From NCBI RefSeq assembly GCF_003002915.1, contig NZ_PVTG01000001.1:310001-374000 (forward strand): a stretch of 64,000 bases of DNA, written 5' to 3'. This stretch comes from Geodermatophilus tzadiensis. Its GTDB lineage: Bacteria > Actinomycetota > Actinomycetes > Mycobacteriales > Geodermatophilaceae. Numbering within the stretch: the stretch's first letter is position 1; the number at the start of each line of letters is the position of its first letter. A program made the position numbers and the translations under genes. Shown here piece after piece: positions 36,471 through 49,537 of the stretch. Under the pieces are notes generated by a model. It had not been told where the DNA came from, did no database searches, and saw nothing but the letters and a program-made list of their open reading frames with translations.

Positions 36471-37756
36471 TAGTGCTCTCCTCGTCGGTAGACCAGTCCG
36501 TCGGCCTTGGGCATGCGCAGGCGCTGGGAGGCCAGCGACAGCACCAGCAGGGTGGTCAGGTGCGGCGTGAACGACACCAGGCCCGGCGGCAGCTCGTCGA
36601 CGGTCAGGAAGCCGACCAGCGCCGCGACCGCCACCACCGCGGCGATGCCCGCCGGCAGCAGCCTGCCGCGCCGCGCCTGGAGCACCGCGACGGCGGCGAG
36701 CAGGAGCGCGACGAGCAGGAACAGCGCGACGACGGCCGAGCGGCTGCGCAGCTGGAGGGCGTCGGTGAACCCGAACAGCGCCGCGCCCGCGGCCAGCCCG
36801 CCGGGCCGCCAGTTGCCGAAGATCAGCGCGGCCAGGCCGATGAAGCCGCGGCCGTTGACCTGCCCCTCGCGGTAGATGCCGGCGATGAAGACGAGGAACA
36901 CCCCGCCCAGCCCGGCGAGGGCACCCGAGGTCACCACCGCGATGTACTTCAGCCGGTACACCGGGACGCCGAGCGAGTCGGCCGCGGCCGGGTTCTCGCC
37001 GCAGGAGCGCAGCCGCAGCCCGAACGCCGTCCGCCACAGCAGCAGGTAGGACGCCGGCACGAGCAGCACCGCGATGAGGGTGAGCAGGCCGACGCCGCTG
37101 GTCAGCCCGCGCAGCACGCCGGCGAGGTCGCTGACCAGGAACCAGTGCCGGTTCTCCAGCGAGCCGAGCAGGTCGGGGCCGGAGGACAGCACCGGGACGG
37201 AGAACGTGGGCGGGTCCCCCTTCACGGGCGGGGACTGGGTGACGCCGCCGCCGGCCGGGTTGTCGCTGTAGAGCAGCTCGGACAGGAAGCGCACGAGGCC
37301 GCCGGCGAGGATGTTGATCGCCACGCCGGACACCACGTGGTCGACGCCGAAGGTCACCGTGGCCACCGCGTGCAGCAGCCCGCCGATCGCGCCGAAGAGC
37401 AGCCCGCCGACGACGGCGGCGCCCCAGCCCCACTGGTAGCCGGCGAACCCGGCGCCCCAGGTGCCCAGGACCATCATCCCGTCGAGGCCGATGTTGACCA
37501 CGCCCGCGCGCTCGGCGAACAGGCCGCCGAGGGCGGCCAGGCCGATCGGCACGGCGAGCAGCAGCGCCGCGGCGATGGTCGAGGAGCTGGTGAGCGCGTC
37601 CTGGCCGCTGACCACGCGCACGACCGAGACCAGCAGCAGGACGCCCAGCAGCAGCCAGGTCAGCCTCCGGGCGCGGCCGCCGCCGGTGAGCAGGTCGGTC
37701 AGCGGGCCGCGGCTCGGTCGGGTCCCGCTGCCTGGGGGTGTGGCGACGGTGCTCAT
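36470..37756 (-). CDS. ABC transporter permease, BMP-type nucleoside importer (NupQ-like)
   Basis: A 428-residue polytopic membrane protein of the RbsC/YufQ branch. After a 30-residue cytosolic start it has about ten hydrophobic helices. The NIGLDGMMVLG segment near residue 90 and the cytosolic EAA-like loop LRSCGENPAAADSLGV near 263 are hallmarks of this permease family. It pairs with the next permease as a heterodimer. Both are joined by ATGA to each other, and cdd follows by a one-base overlap. Confidence 0.93.
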   Translation of the reverse strand: MSTVATPPGSGTRPSRGPLTDLLTGGGRARRLTWLLLGVLLLVSVVRVVSGQDALTSSSTIAAALLLAVPIGLAALGGLFAERAGVVNIGLDGMMVLGTWGAGFAGYQWGWGAAVVGGLLFGAIGGLLHAVATVTFGVDHVVSGVAINILAGGLVRFLSELLYSDNPAGGGVTQSPPVKGDPPTFSVPVLSSGPDLLGSLENRHWFLVSDLAGVLRGLTSGVGLLTLIAVLLVPASYLLLWRTAFGLRLRSCGENPAAADSLGVPVYRLKYIAVVTSGALAGLGGVFLVFIAGIYREGQVNGRGFIGLAALIFGNWRPGGLAAGAALFGFTDALQLRSRSAVVALFLLVALLLAAVAVLQARRGRLLPAGIAAVVAVAALVGFLTVDELPPGLVSFTPHLTTLLVLSLASQRLRMPKADGLVYRRGEH

Positions 37757-38994
37757 GCCCCGGTCTCCTGCCGCTCGTCGGTGCGCTGTCCGGCACCGGT
37801 GGTCCGGCTGACGCCGGCGCCGGTGCCCTCGCCCCCACCCGCTCCGGGTCCGCCGGTGCTCTGCCCGGGCCCGGTGCTGCCGTCGCCGGCGACCGCGGCC
37901 GCGGGGCCGGAGCCGCGCTCGGCGGAGCGGCGGGCCACCCGGCGGGCGACCTCGTTGGCGACGACGACGGCGAGCACGATCGTGCCCTGGATGATCGTGA
38001 CGACCGAGGCCGGGAAGTCCTGGATCTGCAGCGGCACCAGTGACCGGTCGAGGAAGGCGAACAGCAGCGCGCCGAGCGCGATGCCGACCGGCTTGTTGCG
38101 GCCGAGCAGGGCCACGGCGATGCCGAGGAAGCCCAGCCCGGAGGTGAAGTCGGTGGTGTAGGCGTGCGTCGAGCCGAGCAGGTCGGGCATGCCGATCAGC
38201 CCGGCCACCGCGCCCGAGAGCAGCATCGTCTTGACCACCATGGCGCGGGAGTCGACGCCGCTGGCGCTGGCCGCCGAGGGCGAGAGGCCGGCCGCGCGCA
38301 GGTCGAAGCCGAAGCGGGTGCGGTTGAGCAGCACCGCGATCACCACGCCGACCACGACCGCCACGAGCAGGAAGCCGTAGAGCTGCCGCGGCGGGTTAGC
38401 CAGCCCCAGCACCCCGAAGACGCCGTTGAGGCTCGGCATCCAGCCCGACTCGGGGATCTCCGCGGTGCTGATGATCGACGCGCCCTCCGGGCTCCCCCGC
38501 AGCGGGCCGGTGAGCAGGTAGGACGCGATGCCCAGCGCGATGACGTTGAGCATGATCGAGCTGATGACCTCGCTGACGCCGCGGGTCACCTTCAGGACGG
38601 CGACGATGCCCGCCCAGATCGCCGCGACCGCCATCGCCACCACCACGATGAGCAGCACGTGCAGCGGACCCGGTAGCGCGACGGCGGCGCCGACGCCGGC
38701 GGCCAGGACGGTCGCCAGCCGGTACTGGCCCTCGACGCCGATGTTGAACAGCCCCATGCGGAAGGCGATCGCCACCGCGAGGCCGGCGAGGAACAGCGGG
38801 ACCGCCCGGTTGAGCACCACCACGATCGCGGTGACCTGCTGGCTCGGGGTGTCGCCGAAGTCGACCATCACCGCGAACACCCGCAGCGGGTCGACCTGCA
38901 GCGCCGCCATCACCGCGGAGGAGATGACGACGGCGACGACGACGGCGAGGACGGGGGCGAACAGGGCCAGGCCGACCCGGCGGAGGACGCTCAC
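37753..38994 (-). CDS. ABC transporter permease, BMP-type nucleoside importer (NupP-like)
   Basis: A 413-residue polytopic permease, the partner of the preceding entry. The FNIGVEGQYRLATV segment near residue 83 is the counterpart of the partner's NIGLDGMM, and LRAAGLSPSAASASGV near 240 is its ATPase-contact loop. The last 60 residues are a Gly/Thr/Gln-rich, low-complexity cytosolic tail not usual for the family. GTG 38994 overlaps the ATPase stop (GTGA). Confidence 0.93.
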   Translation of the reverse strand: MSVLRRVGLALFAPVLAVVVAVVISSAVMAALQVDPLRVFAVMVDFGDTPSQQVTAIVVVLNRAVPLFLAGLAVAIAFRMGLFNIGVEGQYRLATVLAAGVGAAVALPGPLHVLLIVVVAMAVAAIWAGIVAVLKVTRGVSEVISSIMLNVIALGIASYLLTGPLRGSPEGASIISTAEIPESGWMPSLNGVFGVLGLANPPRQLYGFLLVAVVVGVVIAVLLNRTRFGFDLRAAGLSPSAASASGVDSRAMVVKTMLLSGAVAGLIGMPDLLGSTHAYTTDFTSGLGFLGIAVALLGRNKPVGIALGALLFAFLDRSLVPLQIQDFPASVVTIIQGTIVLAVVVANEVARRVARRSAERGSGPAAAVAGDGSTGPGQSTGGPGAGGGEGTGAGVSRTTGAGQRTDERQETGA

Positions 38995-40598
38995 GCCGCA
39001 CCCGCCGCGGTCTGCGCGCCGGTCATATGGCCGCCGAGCTCCTCGGGGGTGACCGCCGAGGGGTCGAGGGTGGCCACCAGCCGGCCGCGCAGCATGACGT
39101 GCAGCGTGTCCGACAGGCCGATCAGCTCGTCGAGGTCGGCGGAGATCAGCAGGATGCCCATCCCCTCGGCCCGGGCCTCCTCCAGCAGCCGCCAGATGGC
39201 GCCCTGGGCGCCGACGTCGACCCCGCGGGTGGGGTGGGCGGCCAGCAGCAGCCGCGGCCGGGCGCTCATCTCCCGCCCGACGATCAGCTTCTGCTGGTTG
39301 CCGCCGGAGAGCGCGACGGCCAGCGTGTCCGGGCCGGGCGCGCGGACGTCGTAGTCGTGCATGATCCGCTCGGTGTCGGCGCGGGCGGCGCGGCGGTCGA
39401 TGAAGGGGCCCCTCACCGCGGGCGGTCGGGTCTGGTGGCCCAGGATCCGGTTCTCCCAGAGCGGCGCGTCCAGCAGCATGCCCTGCCGGTGCCGGTCCTC
39501 GGGGATGAAGCCCAGGCCGGCCTCGCGGCGGGCCCGGGTGCTCCACGCGGTGATGTCGTCGTCGCCGAGCAGCACGGTGCCGGCCGCCAGCGGGCGCAGC
39601 CCCATGACGGCGTCGACGAGCTCGGCCTGGCCGTTGCCCTCGACGCCGGCGATGCCGACCACCTCGCCCTCGCGGACGGTCAGGCTCACCGCGTCGACCG
39701 GCGGGCGGCCGGTGGGCGCGGCCACGGTGACCTCGCGCAGCTGCAGCACCGGCGTCTCGCGGACCGTGGAGGTGCGGATCTCCGGCGAGGGCAGCTCGGT
39801 GCCGACCATCATCTCGGCGAGCTGGCGGGCGGTCGTCGTCCCCGGGTCGGCGGTGCCGACGGTGGTGCCGCGGCGGATGACGGTGATCGCGTCGGCGACC
39901 TTCCGCACCTCGTCGAGCTTGTGCGAGATGAAGATGACGGTGAGGCCCTCGCGCTTGAGCTCGGCGAGGTTGCCGAACAGCTCGTCGACCTCCTGGGGCA
40001 CGAGGACGGCGGTGGGCTCGTCGAGGATCAGCGTGCGCGCGTCGCGGTAGAGCACCTTGGCGATCTCGACCCGCTGCCGGTCGCCGACGCCGAGGTCCTC
40101 CACCAGGTCGTCGGGACGCAGGTCCAGGCCGTAGCGCTCGGAGATCTCGGTGATGCGCCGGCGGGCGGTGGCCCGGTCCAGCCGGCCGCCCCGGGTGGGC
40201 TCGCTGCCCAGGACGACGTTCTCCAGGACGGTGAAGTTGTCGGCCAGCATGAAGTGCTGGTGCACCATGCCGATCCCGGCGGCGATCGCGTCGGCCGGGC
40301 TGCGGAAGGACACCTCCCGGCCGTCGAGCAGGATCTGCCCCTCGTCGGGCCGGTGCTCGCCGTAGAGCGTCTTCATCAGCGTGGACTTGCCGGCGCCGTT
40401 CTCGCCCACGATGGCGTGCACCTCACCGCGGCGGACGCGCAGCTCGATGTCGCGGTTGGCGACCACGCCGGGGAACCGCTTGGTGATGCCGCGCAGCTCG
40501 ACGGCCAGGGGAGCCGGCCCGCCGTCGCCGCTGCCCGCCCCGGTCCCGCCCGTGCTGAGGCCGGCCGGCGTCCCGGCCGGGGTGCCTGCTGTGGCCAT
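38991..40598 (-). CDS. ABC transporter ATP-binding protein, BMP-type nucleoside importer
   Basis: A 535-residue protein with two fused ABC domains. The first has a good Walker A (GENGAGKST, near residue 63), the Q-loop MVHQHFML and Walker B TLILDEPTAVL. The second has the degenerate GVEGNGQAE in place of Walker A, normal for carbohydrate/nucleoside family members, and LSGGNQQKLIVGREM. The first 30 residues are a Thr/Gly/Ala-rich extension. ATG 40598 follows AGGAAGG at 7 bases. It is separated from the binding-protein gene by a strong hairpin. Confidence 0.94.
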   Translation of the reverse strand: MATAGTPAGTPAGLSTGGTGAGSGDGGPAPLAVELRGITKRFPGVVANRDIELRVRRGEVHAIVGENGAGKSTLMKTLYGEHRPDEGQILLDGREVSFRSPADAIAAGIGMVHQHFMLADNFTVLENVVLGSEPTRGGRLDRATARRRITEISERYGLDLRPDDLVEDLGVGDRQRVEIAKVLYRDARTLILDEPTAVLVPQEVDELFGNLAELKREGLTVIFISHKLDEVRKVADAITVIRRGTTVGTADPGTTTARQLAEMMVGTELPSPEIRTSTVRETPVLQLREVTVAAPTGRPPVDAVSLTVREGEVVGIAGVEGNGQAELVDAVMGLRPLAAGTVLLGDDDITAWSTRARREAGLGFIPEDRHRQGMLLDAPLWENRILGHQTRPPAVRGPFIDRRAARADTERIMHDYDVRAPGPDTLAVALSGGNQQKLIVGREMSARPRLLLAAHPTRGVDVGAQGAIWRLLEEARAEGMGILLISADLDELIGLSDTLHVMLRGRLVATLDPSAVTPEELGGHMTGAQTAAGAA

Positions 40599-40778
40599 GG
40601 TGGGCCCTTCCTGCGTCACGTGCGGCCCGCGGGTGTGCGGGCTCGCGTCCACTCTGCTGCACCGGGGGCGTGGGATCGACCACGCCCCGGCGTGCACGGG
40701 CGCCGGAGCGTCGCCGACCGGCACCGGCTGGGCATTCTCCCCGGCGCGGGGAGCGCCGGGACCTCCCCCCTCACGACG

Positions 40779-40818
40779 ACGGCGGGCCCGGGGGGCGTGT
40801 GCTCCCCGGGCCCGCCGT
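40779..40818. terminator. Perfect 15-bp hairpin after the binding-protein gene
   Basis: Arms 40779-40793 (ACGGCGGGCCCGGGG) and 40804-40818 pair perfectly around a 10-base loop. It lies 42 bases past the BMP lipoprotein stop and 180 bases before the ATPase start, so it probably terminates most transcripts and lowers expression of the membrane components. Confidence 0.75.
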
Positions 40819-40859
40819 GTGGTGACCGCGCGATCGGCCGGCCGGGTGGCCGGCGGGCG

Positions 40860-41918
40860 TCACGGGGTGGTCGGGACCTCGATCTCGCCGTCGACGATCT
40901 GCTGGCGGTAGTCGTCGATCTGGTCCTGGATGTCGTCGATCTGCCCGCCCGAGTTGGACAGGCCGACGCCCTCGGCCTCCAGGTCGTAGACGATGTCCGA
41001 GCCGCCCTCGACGCTGCCGTCGACGTAGGAGTCGATGAAGGCCGAGACCGCGTTGTCGACCCGCTTGAGCATCGAGGTCATGATCACGGCCTGCAGCGCC
41101 GGGTCGTCGACGGTCTGGAACTGGTCGGAGTCGACGCCGATGGCGCGCCCGCCGGCCGCCGCGGCGGCCTGGAAGACGCCGAGCCCCGAGCCGCCCGCCG
41201 CGTGGTAGACGATGTCGGCGCCGGCCTCGTACATGCCCTGGGCGACCAGCAGGCCGCGGTCGGGGGCGTTGAAGCCGGAGAAGTCACCGGCCGGCGAGAT
41301 GTACTGCCGGTCGATGGTGATCTGCGGGTTGACCGCCTGGGCGCCGGCCACGTACCCGGCCTCGAACTTCTGGATCAGCGGGCTCTCCACACCGCCGACG
41401 AAGCCGATGTGGGCGGTCTCGGACTTCAGCGCGGCCGCGACGCCGGCGAGGAAGGAGCCCTGCTCCTCGGCGAAGAGCAGACCGGTGAGGTTGTCGGCGC
41501 CGACGTCCTCCGCCGAGGAGTCGATGATCGCGAACTGCGTGTCGGGGTACTGCTCGACGACGTCGCCGATGACCTCGCCGTAGGCGAAACCGACCGCGAT
41601 GATCGGGTTGTAGCCCTCGTCGGCCAGCTGGGTCAGCAGGTCGGCGCGGTTGGAGGCGTCGGCGTTGGGGCTGAGGTCCTGGAACTCCCCGCCGTGCTCC
41701 TCGACGGCGGCCTCGAGCCCGGCGACGGCCGCGTCGTTGAACGAGCGGTCGCCGCGGCCGCCGGTGTCGAAGGCCAGGCCGATGCGCGGTTCCTCGCTGC
41801 CGCCCTCCGAGCCGCCACCGCCGCTGCCGCTGCCGGCCTCGTCACTGGCACAGGCGGCCAGGGCGGTGCTGGCGGCCAGCACCAGCGCCGCGACCTTCAT
41901 CTTCCGCGCTCGGCGCAA
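40860..41918 (-). CDS. BMP-family substrate-binding lipoprotein (nucleoside/purine)
   Basis: A 352-residue lipoprotein that captures substrate for the downstream ABC importer. The signal RRARKMKVAALVLAASTALA ends at the lipobox LAAC, followed by a Ser/Gly linker. The mature domain has GRGDRSFNDAAVAGLE, SNRADLLTQLADEGY and GVDSDQ, all typical of BmpA/PnrA-like nucleoside-binding proteins. I choose TTG 41918 (MRRARKMK): GAGGAGAC lies 4-5 bases upstream and it restores the positively charged n-region; ATG 41900 has no such site. Exact ligand specificity is unproven. Confidence 0.9.
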   Translation of the reverse strand: MRRARKMKVAALVLAASTALAACASDEAGSGSGGGGSEGGSEEPRIGLAFDTGGRGDRSFNDAAVAGLEAAVEEHGGEFQDLSPNADASNRADLLTQLADEGYNPIIAVGFAYGEVIGDVVEQYPDTQFAIIDSSAEDVGADNLTGLLFAEEQGSFLAGVAAALKSETAHIGFVGGVESPLIQKFEAGYVAGAQAVNPQITIDRQYISPAGDFSGFNAPDRGLLVAQGMYEAGADIVYHAAGGSGLGVFQAAAAAGGRAIGVDSDQFQTVDDPALQAVIMTSMLKRVDNAVSAFIDSYVDGSVEGGSDIVYDLEAEGVGLSNSGGQIDDIQDQIDDYRQQIVDGEIEVPTTP

Positions 41919-42036
41919 GACGGTCTCCTCTCTGCGGGGAGCTCCCCCGGTCGGTGGAGGGCTCCCGTCGGGTCCGATGGCGCCGCGTCCGGGAACGGTC
42001 CGGCTCGCACCGGACGCGCGAGGCGGCGCCTCGGGC

Positions 42037-42042
42037 ACGCTA
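42037..42042 (-). promoter_or_regulatory. Candidate -10 hexamer (TAGCGT) of the BMP gene
   Basis: On the minus strand TAGCGT lies about 119 bases before TTG 41918, implying a leader of about 110 bases. That leader can fold short hairpins (for example GTCCGG with CCGGAC), but I recognise no riboswitch. Confidence 0.35.
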
Positions 42043-42167
42043 ACCGCGGGTGGCGCCACCGCCCTCATCCCGGCGGCGGACCGAGACGCGATCGTTGCGA
42101 ACGCACCCCCGGTCGTGGTCCCCGCCACGGGGCGTCCCCGTGGCGGCCGGCCGGGCGTCGCCGCGAC

Positions 42168-42173
42168 TAGCGT
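42168..42173 (+). promoter_or_regulatory. Candidate leaderless -10 (TAGCGT)
   Basis: TAGCGT ends 7 bases before GTG 42181 of the carboxypeptidase gene; no ribosome site lies between. Confidence 0.45.
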
Positions 42174-42180
42174 CCGGCGC

Positions 42181-43476
42181 GTGCGGCGAGGACAGGGGAC
42201 GCGGCTGGCACTGCTGCTCGCCGTGCTGCTGGTGCTGCTGCTCGGGTCGCCCGCACTGGCCGCGCCGGGGACGGCGGCACCGCGCCCGACCGTGGACCCC
42301 GCCGCCCCGACGCCCACCGCGCCGCCGCCGGAGGGCCCGCCCCAGGGCTCGGGGCCCGGCGGCGTCACCGTCGGCGGAGGGCAGCTGGACACACGGGGCA
42401 CGGTGGTCGTCGACGGCGCTCCCCCGCTGCCCGACGGGCTGGCCGCGGCCGGCTGGCTGGTCGCCGACGCCGGCACCGGGGACGTCCTCGCCACCCGCGA
42501 CCCGCACGGCCGGTTCTACCCGGCCAGCACGCTCAAGACGCTCACCCTGCTCACCCTCGTGCACCGCCTGGACCCCGACACCGTCGTGGCGGGCACCGCC
42601 GAGGACGAGGCGGTGGAGGGCAGCCGGGTCGGCATGGTCGCCGGCGGCCGCTACCCGGTGTCGCTGCTGTTCGAGGCGATGGTGCTGCAGTCGGGCAACG
42701 ACGCGGCCAACGCGCTGGCCCGGGCCTACGGCGGGGCCGAGGCCACGGTGCAGGCGATGAACGCCACCGCGCTGGAGCTGGGGGCGTTCGACACCGTGGC
42801 CGGGACGCCGTCCGGGCTCGACGTCGCCGGCCAGTCCTCCTCGCCCTACGACCTGGCGCTGGTCTTCCGCGAGCTCGTCGCCGACCCGGTCACCGCCGCG
42901 GTCCTCACCACGCCGTTCGCGCAGGTGCCCGGTGTGGAGGGCCGCTCGCCGGGCTTCCAGATCCAGAACGAGAACCCGCTGGCCGGCTACCCCGGCGGGC
43001 TGGGCGGCAAGACGGGGTTCACCGACGCCGCCCGGCACACCTTCGTCACCGCGGCCGAGCGCGACGGCCGCCGGCTGGTGGTCAGCGTGATGGGCACCGA
43101 GAACCGGCCGCTGCGCGCCGCCGACCAGGCCGCGCTGCTGCTCGACTGGGGCTTTGCCGTCCCCCCGTCGCTCGGCGGCGTCGGCACGCTGGTGCGCTCG
43201 GCGGCCGACGTCCCGGTACCGGCGGCGGAGGACGGGGCCGTCCCGGCGCCGTCCGCGGCGGCCCCGGCAGGGGTGGCCGCCGGCGCACCGCCGGCGGCGG
43301 ACGACGACGGCCCGCGCGGGCTCTGGGCTGCCGTCCTGGGGGCGGCGGCGGTCGCGGTCGTCGCCGCGACGCTCACCGGAGTACGGCGGGCGGTGCGGCG
43401 ACCGGCACCGGCTCGGGCCGGACGGCGGGGACCGCCGGCTCCAGGGCCGGCAGGGTCGCCGTCCAGGCGGCGGTGA
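42181..43476 (+). CDS. D-alanyl-D-alanine carboxypeptidase (S11 penicillin-binding protein)
   Basis: A 431-residue exported, membrane-anchored peptidoglycan enzyme that trims the terminal D-Ala. A signal peptide (LALLLAVLLVLLLGSPALAA) is followed by a Pro-rich linker. The three active-site motifs are PASTLK (SxxK, near residue 115), QSGNDAAN (SxN, near 171) and GGKTGFTDAA (KTG, near 277). A C-terminal helix near residue 390 and a short Arg/Pro tail anchor it. Its 3' end overlaps the convergent YihY gene by 104 bases. Confidence 0.92.
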   Translation: MRRGQGTRLALLLAVLLVLLLGSPALAAPGTAAPRPTVDPAAPTPTAPPPEGPPQGSGPGGVTVGGGQLDTRGTVVVDGAPPLPDGLAAAGWLVADAGTGDVLATRDPHGRFYPASTLKTLTLLTLVHRLDPDTVVAGTAEDEAVEGSRVGMVAGGRYPVSLLFEAMVLQSGNDAANALARAYGGAEATVQAMNATALELGAFDTVAGTPSGLDVAGQSSSPYDLALVFRELVADPVTAAVLTTPFAQVPGVEGRSPGFQIQNENPLAGYPGGLGGKTGFTDAARHTFVTAAERDGRRLVVSVMGTENRPLRAADQAALLLDWGFAVPPSLGGVGTLVRSAADVPVPAAEDGAVPAPSAAAPAGVAAGAPPAADDDGPRGLWAAVLGAAAVAVVAATLTGVRRAVRRPAPARAGRRGPPAPGPAGSPSRRR

Positions 43477-44379
43477 AGAACGCGAAGCGGACCACCAGGT
43501 TGATCCAGACCAGCGTGCCGACCGCCCCGCCGAAGGCCGACGAGGTGACGTTGCCCGAGATCAGCGACAGGTAGAGGCTGCCGAGCAGCTTCATCACCTC
43601 GAAGCCGGCGGCCCCGAACAGCGCGCCGGGCAGCAGCAGCCGCAGCGGGTGCGAGGTCGAGGGCACCACCCGCAGCAGCCACAGGAAGACCACGACGTCG
43701 CCGGCGAAGGCCAGCGCGAGCCCCAGCGCGCCGGTGAGGACGGCGAGGCCGGGGGCGCCCTGGACGCCGAGCTGCCCGAGCACCCACGAGGCGGCCCGCG
43801 TGGCGAACCCGGTCAGCCCGATGCTGGTCAGGCCGGCGGCGCCCAGGGCGACCAGCGCGACGACGTCGGCGAGGTTGTCCCGCCAGAACTCCGGCTCGTC
43901 GGCCTCGCCCTTCCAGATCCGCTCCATGCCGATGCGCAGCTTGTCCATGGCGCGGAGGCCCGCGTAGAGGAAGCCGGCCGCCCCGAGCAGCGTGGTGATC
44001 CCGGCCGCGCCCACCGCCGAGCGCAGCTCGCTGACGATCTGCCGGCCGGTGGCCCCGGGGAACGCCTCCCGGACGGCGGTGAACAGCTCCCGCTGCAGCA
44101 GCGCGTCGCCGGAGAGCACCAGCGCGATCACCGAGGCGACCAGCAGCAGCACCGGGAACAGCCCGAGGAACACGAAGTAGGTGACGCCGGCGGCCATCAG
44201 GTCGCCCTGCGTGCGGGTGTAGCGGCCCCCGGCGCGGGCGAGGTGGTCCAGCCACGGCCACCGGCGGCGCCTGCCCTCGACGACGGCGGTGAACCGGTCC
44301 CCCAGGCCGGCGACCCGCTCCCACGGCCGCCGCAGCGCGTTCCCCCGGGGTGCCGGATCGGGCCGCGGCCGGTCGTCGC

Positions 44380-44383
<4 letters not shown>
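43373..44383 (-). CDS. YihY/BrkB-family inner-membrane protein, probable CTG start
   Basis: About 336 residues with six hydrophobic helices of the YihY family, formerly named RNase BN and now thought to be a transporter or envelope protein. The conserved region GGRYTRTQGDLMAAGVTYFVFLGLF (abridged to its key TQGD...A..YF) is at the first helix. In frame there is no ATG, GTG or TTG between the conserved helix and far upstream, except an ATG inside the conserved segment; CTG 44383 overlaps the stop of the upstream gene as CTGA, echoing the GTGA junctions elsewhere. The last 35 codons lie over the carboxypeptidase gene. Confidence 0.8.
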
Positions 44384-48157
<3,774 letters not shown>

Positions 48158-48159
48158 GC

Positions 48160-48217
48160 GGCCCCTCTGCAGGGGCCCGCCGCGAGCGTGCGAGCGGTGG
48201 GGGGCAGAGGGGTCCTT
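48160..48217 (-). repeat. Stop-adjacent covarying hairpin repeat, copy A
   Basis: The outer stem CCCCTCTGC/GCAGAGGGG is 9 bp and perfect. The inner stem CCCGCCGC/GCGGTGGG has one G-U wobble, around GAGCGTGCGA. It ends TCCTT 3 bases from the CNNM-gene stop and begins 2 bases after the galE stop. Confidence 0.8.
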
Positions 48218-48220
48218 CCG

Positions 48221-49537
48221 CTATGCCTCGGGGTCGGCGACGGCGGGCTCGGGGTCGGCGGCGCGGGTGACGGCGAGGCGGGCGATCCGCCGTCCGTCGA
48301 GCTCGACGACGGTGAGCGTGCGCCCCTCGGCCTCCACGGCGTCGCCCACCTCGGGCAGCCGGCCGAGCTCGGCGAGCACGTACCCGGCGACGGTCTCGTA
48401 GGGCCCCTCGGGCAGCCGCAGGCCGGTGGCCTCGGCGAAGTCGTCGAGGTTGAGCAGCCCGTCGAGCTCCTGCGGCCCGCCGGGCACCTCGCCGTCCTCC
48501 GCGGCGACCTCCTCGTCGTACTCGTCGTAGATCTCCCCGATGACCTCCTCGATGAGGTCCTCGAGGGTGACGATGCCGTCGGTGCCGCCGTACTCGTCGA
48601 CGACGATCGCCAGGTGCTGGTTCTCCCGGCGCATCTCCGACAGGGCGGTCAGCACGCCGGCGGTGCCGGGCAGCCGCTTCACCTCGCGGGCGAGGTCGCC
48701 GACGGTCGCCGCGCGGCCGGCCGGGTGGGTCGGCAGCAGCAGGTCGCGCACGTGCACGAAGCCGACGACGTCGTCCTGGTCGCGGCCGGCCACCGGGTAG
48801 CGCGACCAGTTGGAGTCGGCGACCTGGCGGGCGGCCCGGCTGACCGTGGTGGAGGCCTCGAGGAACTCCACCTCGGTGCGCGGGGTCATCACCTCGCGCA
48901 CCTCGCGGTCGCCGGCGCGGAACACCTCGTCGATGAGCCGGCGCTCGTCGCTGCTCAGCGACTCGTGCGCGGCGACCAGGTCGCGCAGCTCCTCCTGGCT
49001 GATCGCCTCGCCGCTGGCCTTCGGGTCGCCGCCGAGCAGGCGTACCAGCACGTTCGTCGACGCCGACAGCAGCCAGATGACCGGGCGGGAGAGCCGGGCG
49101 ATGGCGTTCAGCGGCCGGGCGACGAGCAGCGAGAAGCCCTCGGCGCGCTGCAGCGCCAGCCGCTTGGGCGTCAGCTCGCCGACCACCAGCGAGAGGTAGC
49201 TGATGGCGATGGTGACCAGGACGAAGGCCAGCGTGCCGGCGAGGCCCTCCCGCAGTCCCCGCTGCACCAGCCAGTCGGCGAACGGCTGCGACAGGGTGCT
49301 GGCCCCGAACGCCGCGGAGAAGAAGCCGGCCAGCGTCACCCCGACCTGCACCGCGGACAGAAAGCGGTTGGGGTCGCTGAGCAGGCGCTGCACGGCCCGC
49401 CCGCGGCGGCCGCGCTCGGCCAGCGTCCGGACCTGCGACTCCCGCAGGGAGACCAGTGCGATCTCCGCGCCGGCGAAGAAGCCGCCGACCAGGACGAAGA
49501 CGACGACCATGACGGCGTCGAGCCAGACGTCGCTCAC
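48221..49537 (-). CDS. CNNM/CorC-type transporter-associated protein (hemolysin family)
   Basis: A 438-residue protein with three parts: an N-terminal DUF21/CNNM membrane domain of about four helices (first helix VWLDAVMVVVFVLVGGFF, with the GELTPKRLA segment near residue 136), a tandem CBS pair (about residues 210-335) and a C-terminal CorC/HlyC domain (about 350-430). Such proteins are linked to Mg or other divalent-cation efflux. GTG 49537 is used, with AGGAG 10 bases upstream; the longer reading lacks a natural start before the first helix. Confidence 0.9.
   Translation of the reverse strand: MSDVWLDAVMVVVFVLVGGFFAGAEIALVSLRESQVRTLAERGRRGRAVQRLLSDPNRFLSAVQVGVTLAGFFSAAFGASTLSQPFADWLVQRGLREGLAGTLAFVLVTIAISYLSLVVGELTPKRLALQRAEGFSLLVARPLNAIARLSRPVIWLLSASTNVLVRLLGGDPKASGEAISQEELRDLVAAHESLSSDERRLIDEVFRAGDREVREVMTPRTEVEFLEASTTVSRAARQVADSNWSRYPVAGRDQDDVVGFVHVRDLLLPTHPAGRAATVGDLAREVKRLPGTAGVLTALSEMRRENQHLAIVVDEYGGTDGIVTLEDLIEEVIGEIYDEYDEEVAAEDGEVPGGPQELDGLLNLDDFAEATGLRLPEGPYETVAGYVLAELGRLPEVGDAVEAEGRTLTVVELDGRRIARLAVTRAADPEPAVADPEA

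Noticed and set aside
41918-42037. Purine riboswitch in the BMP leader
   Set aside because: No conserved purine-riboswitch core or three-way junction sequence can be seen.
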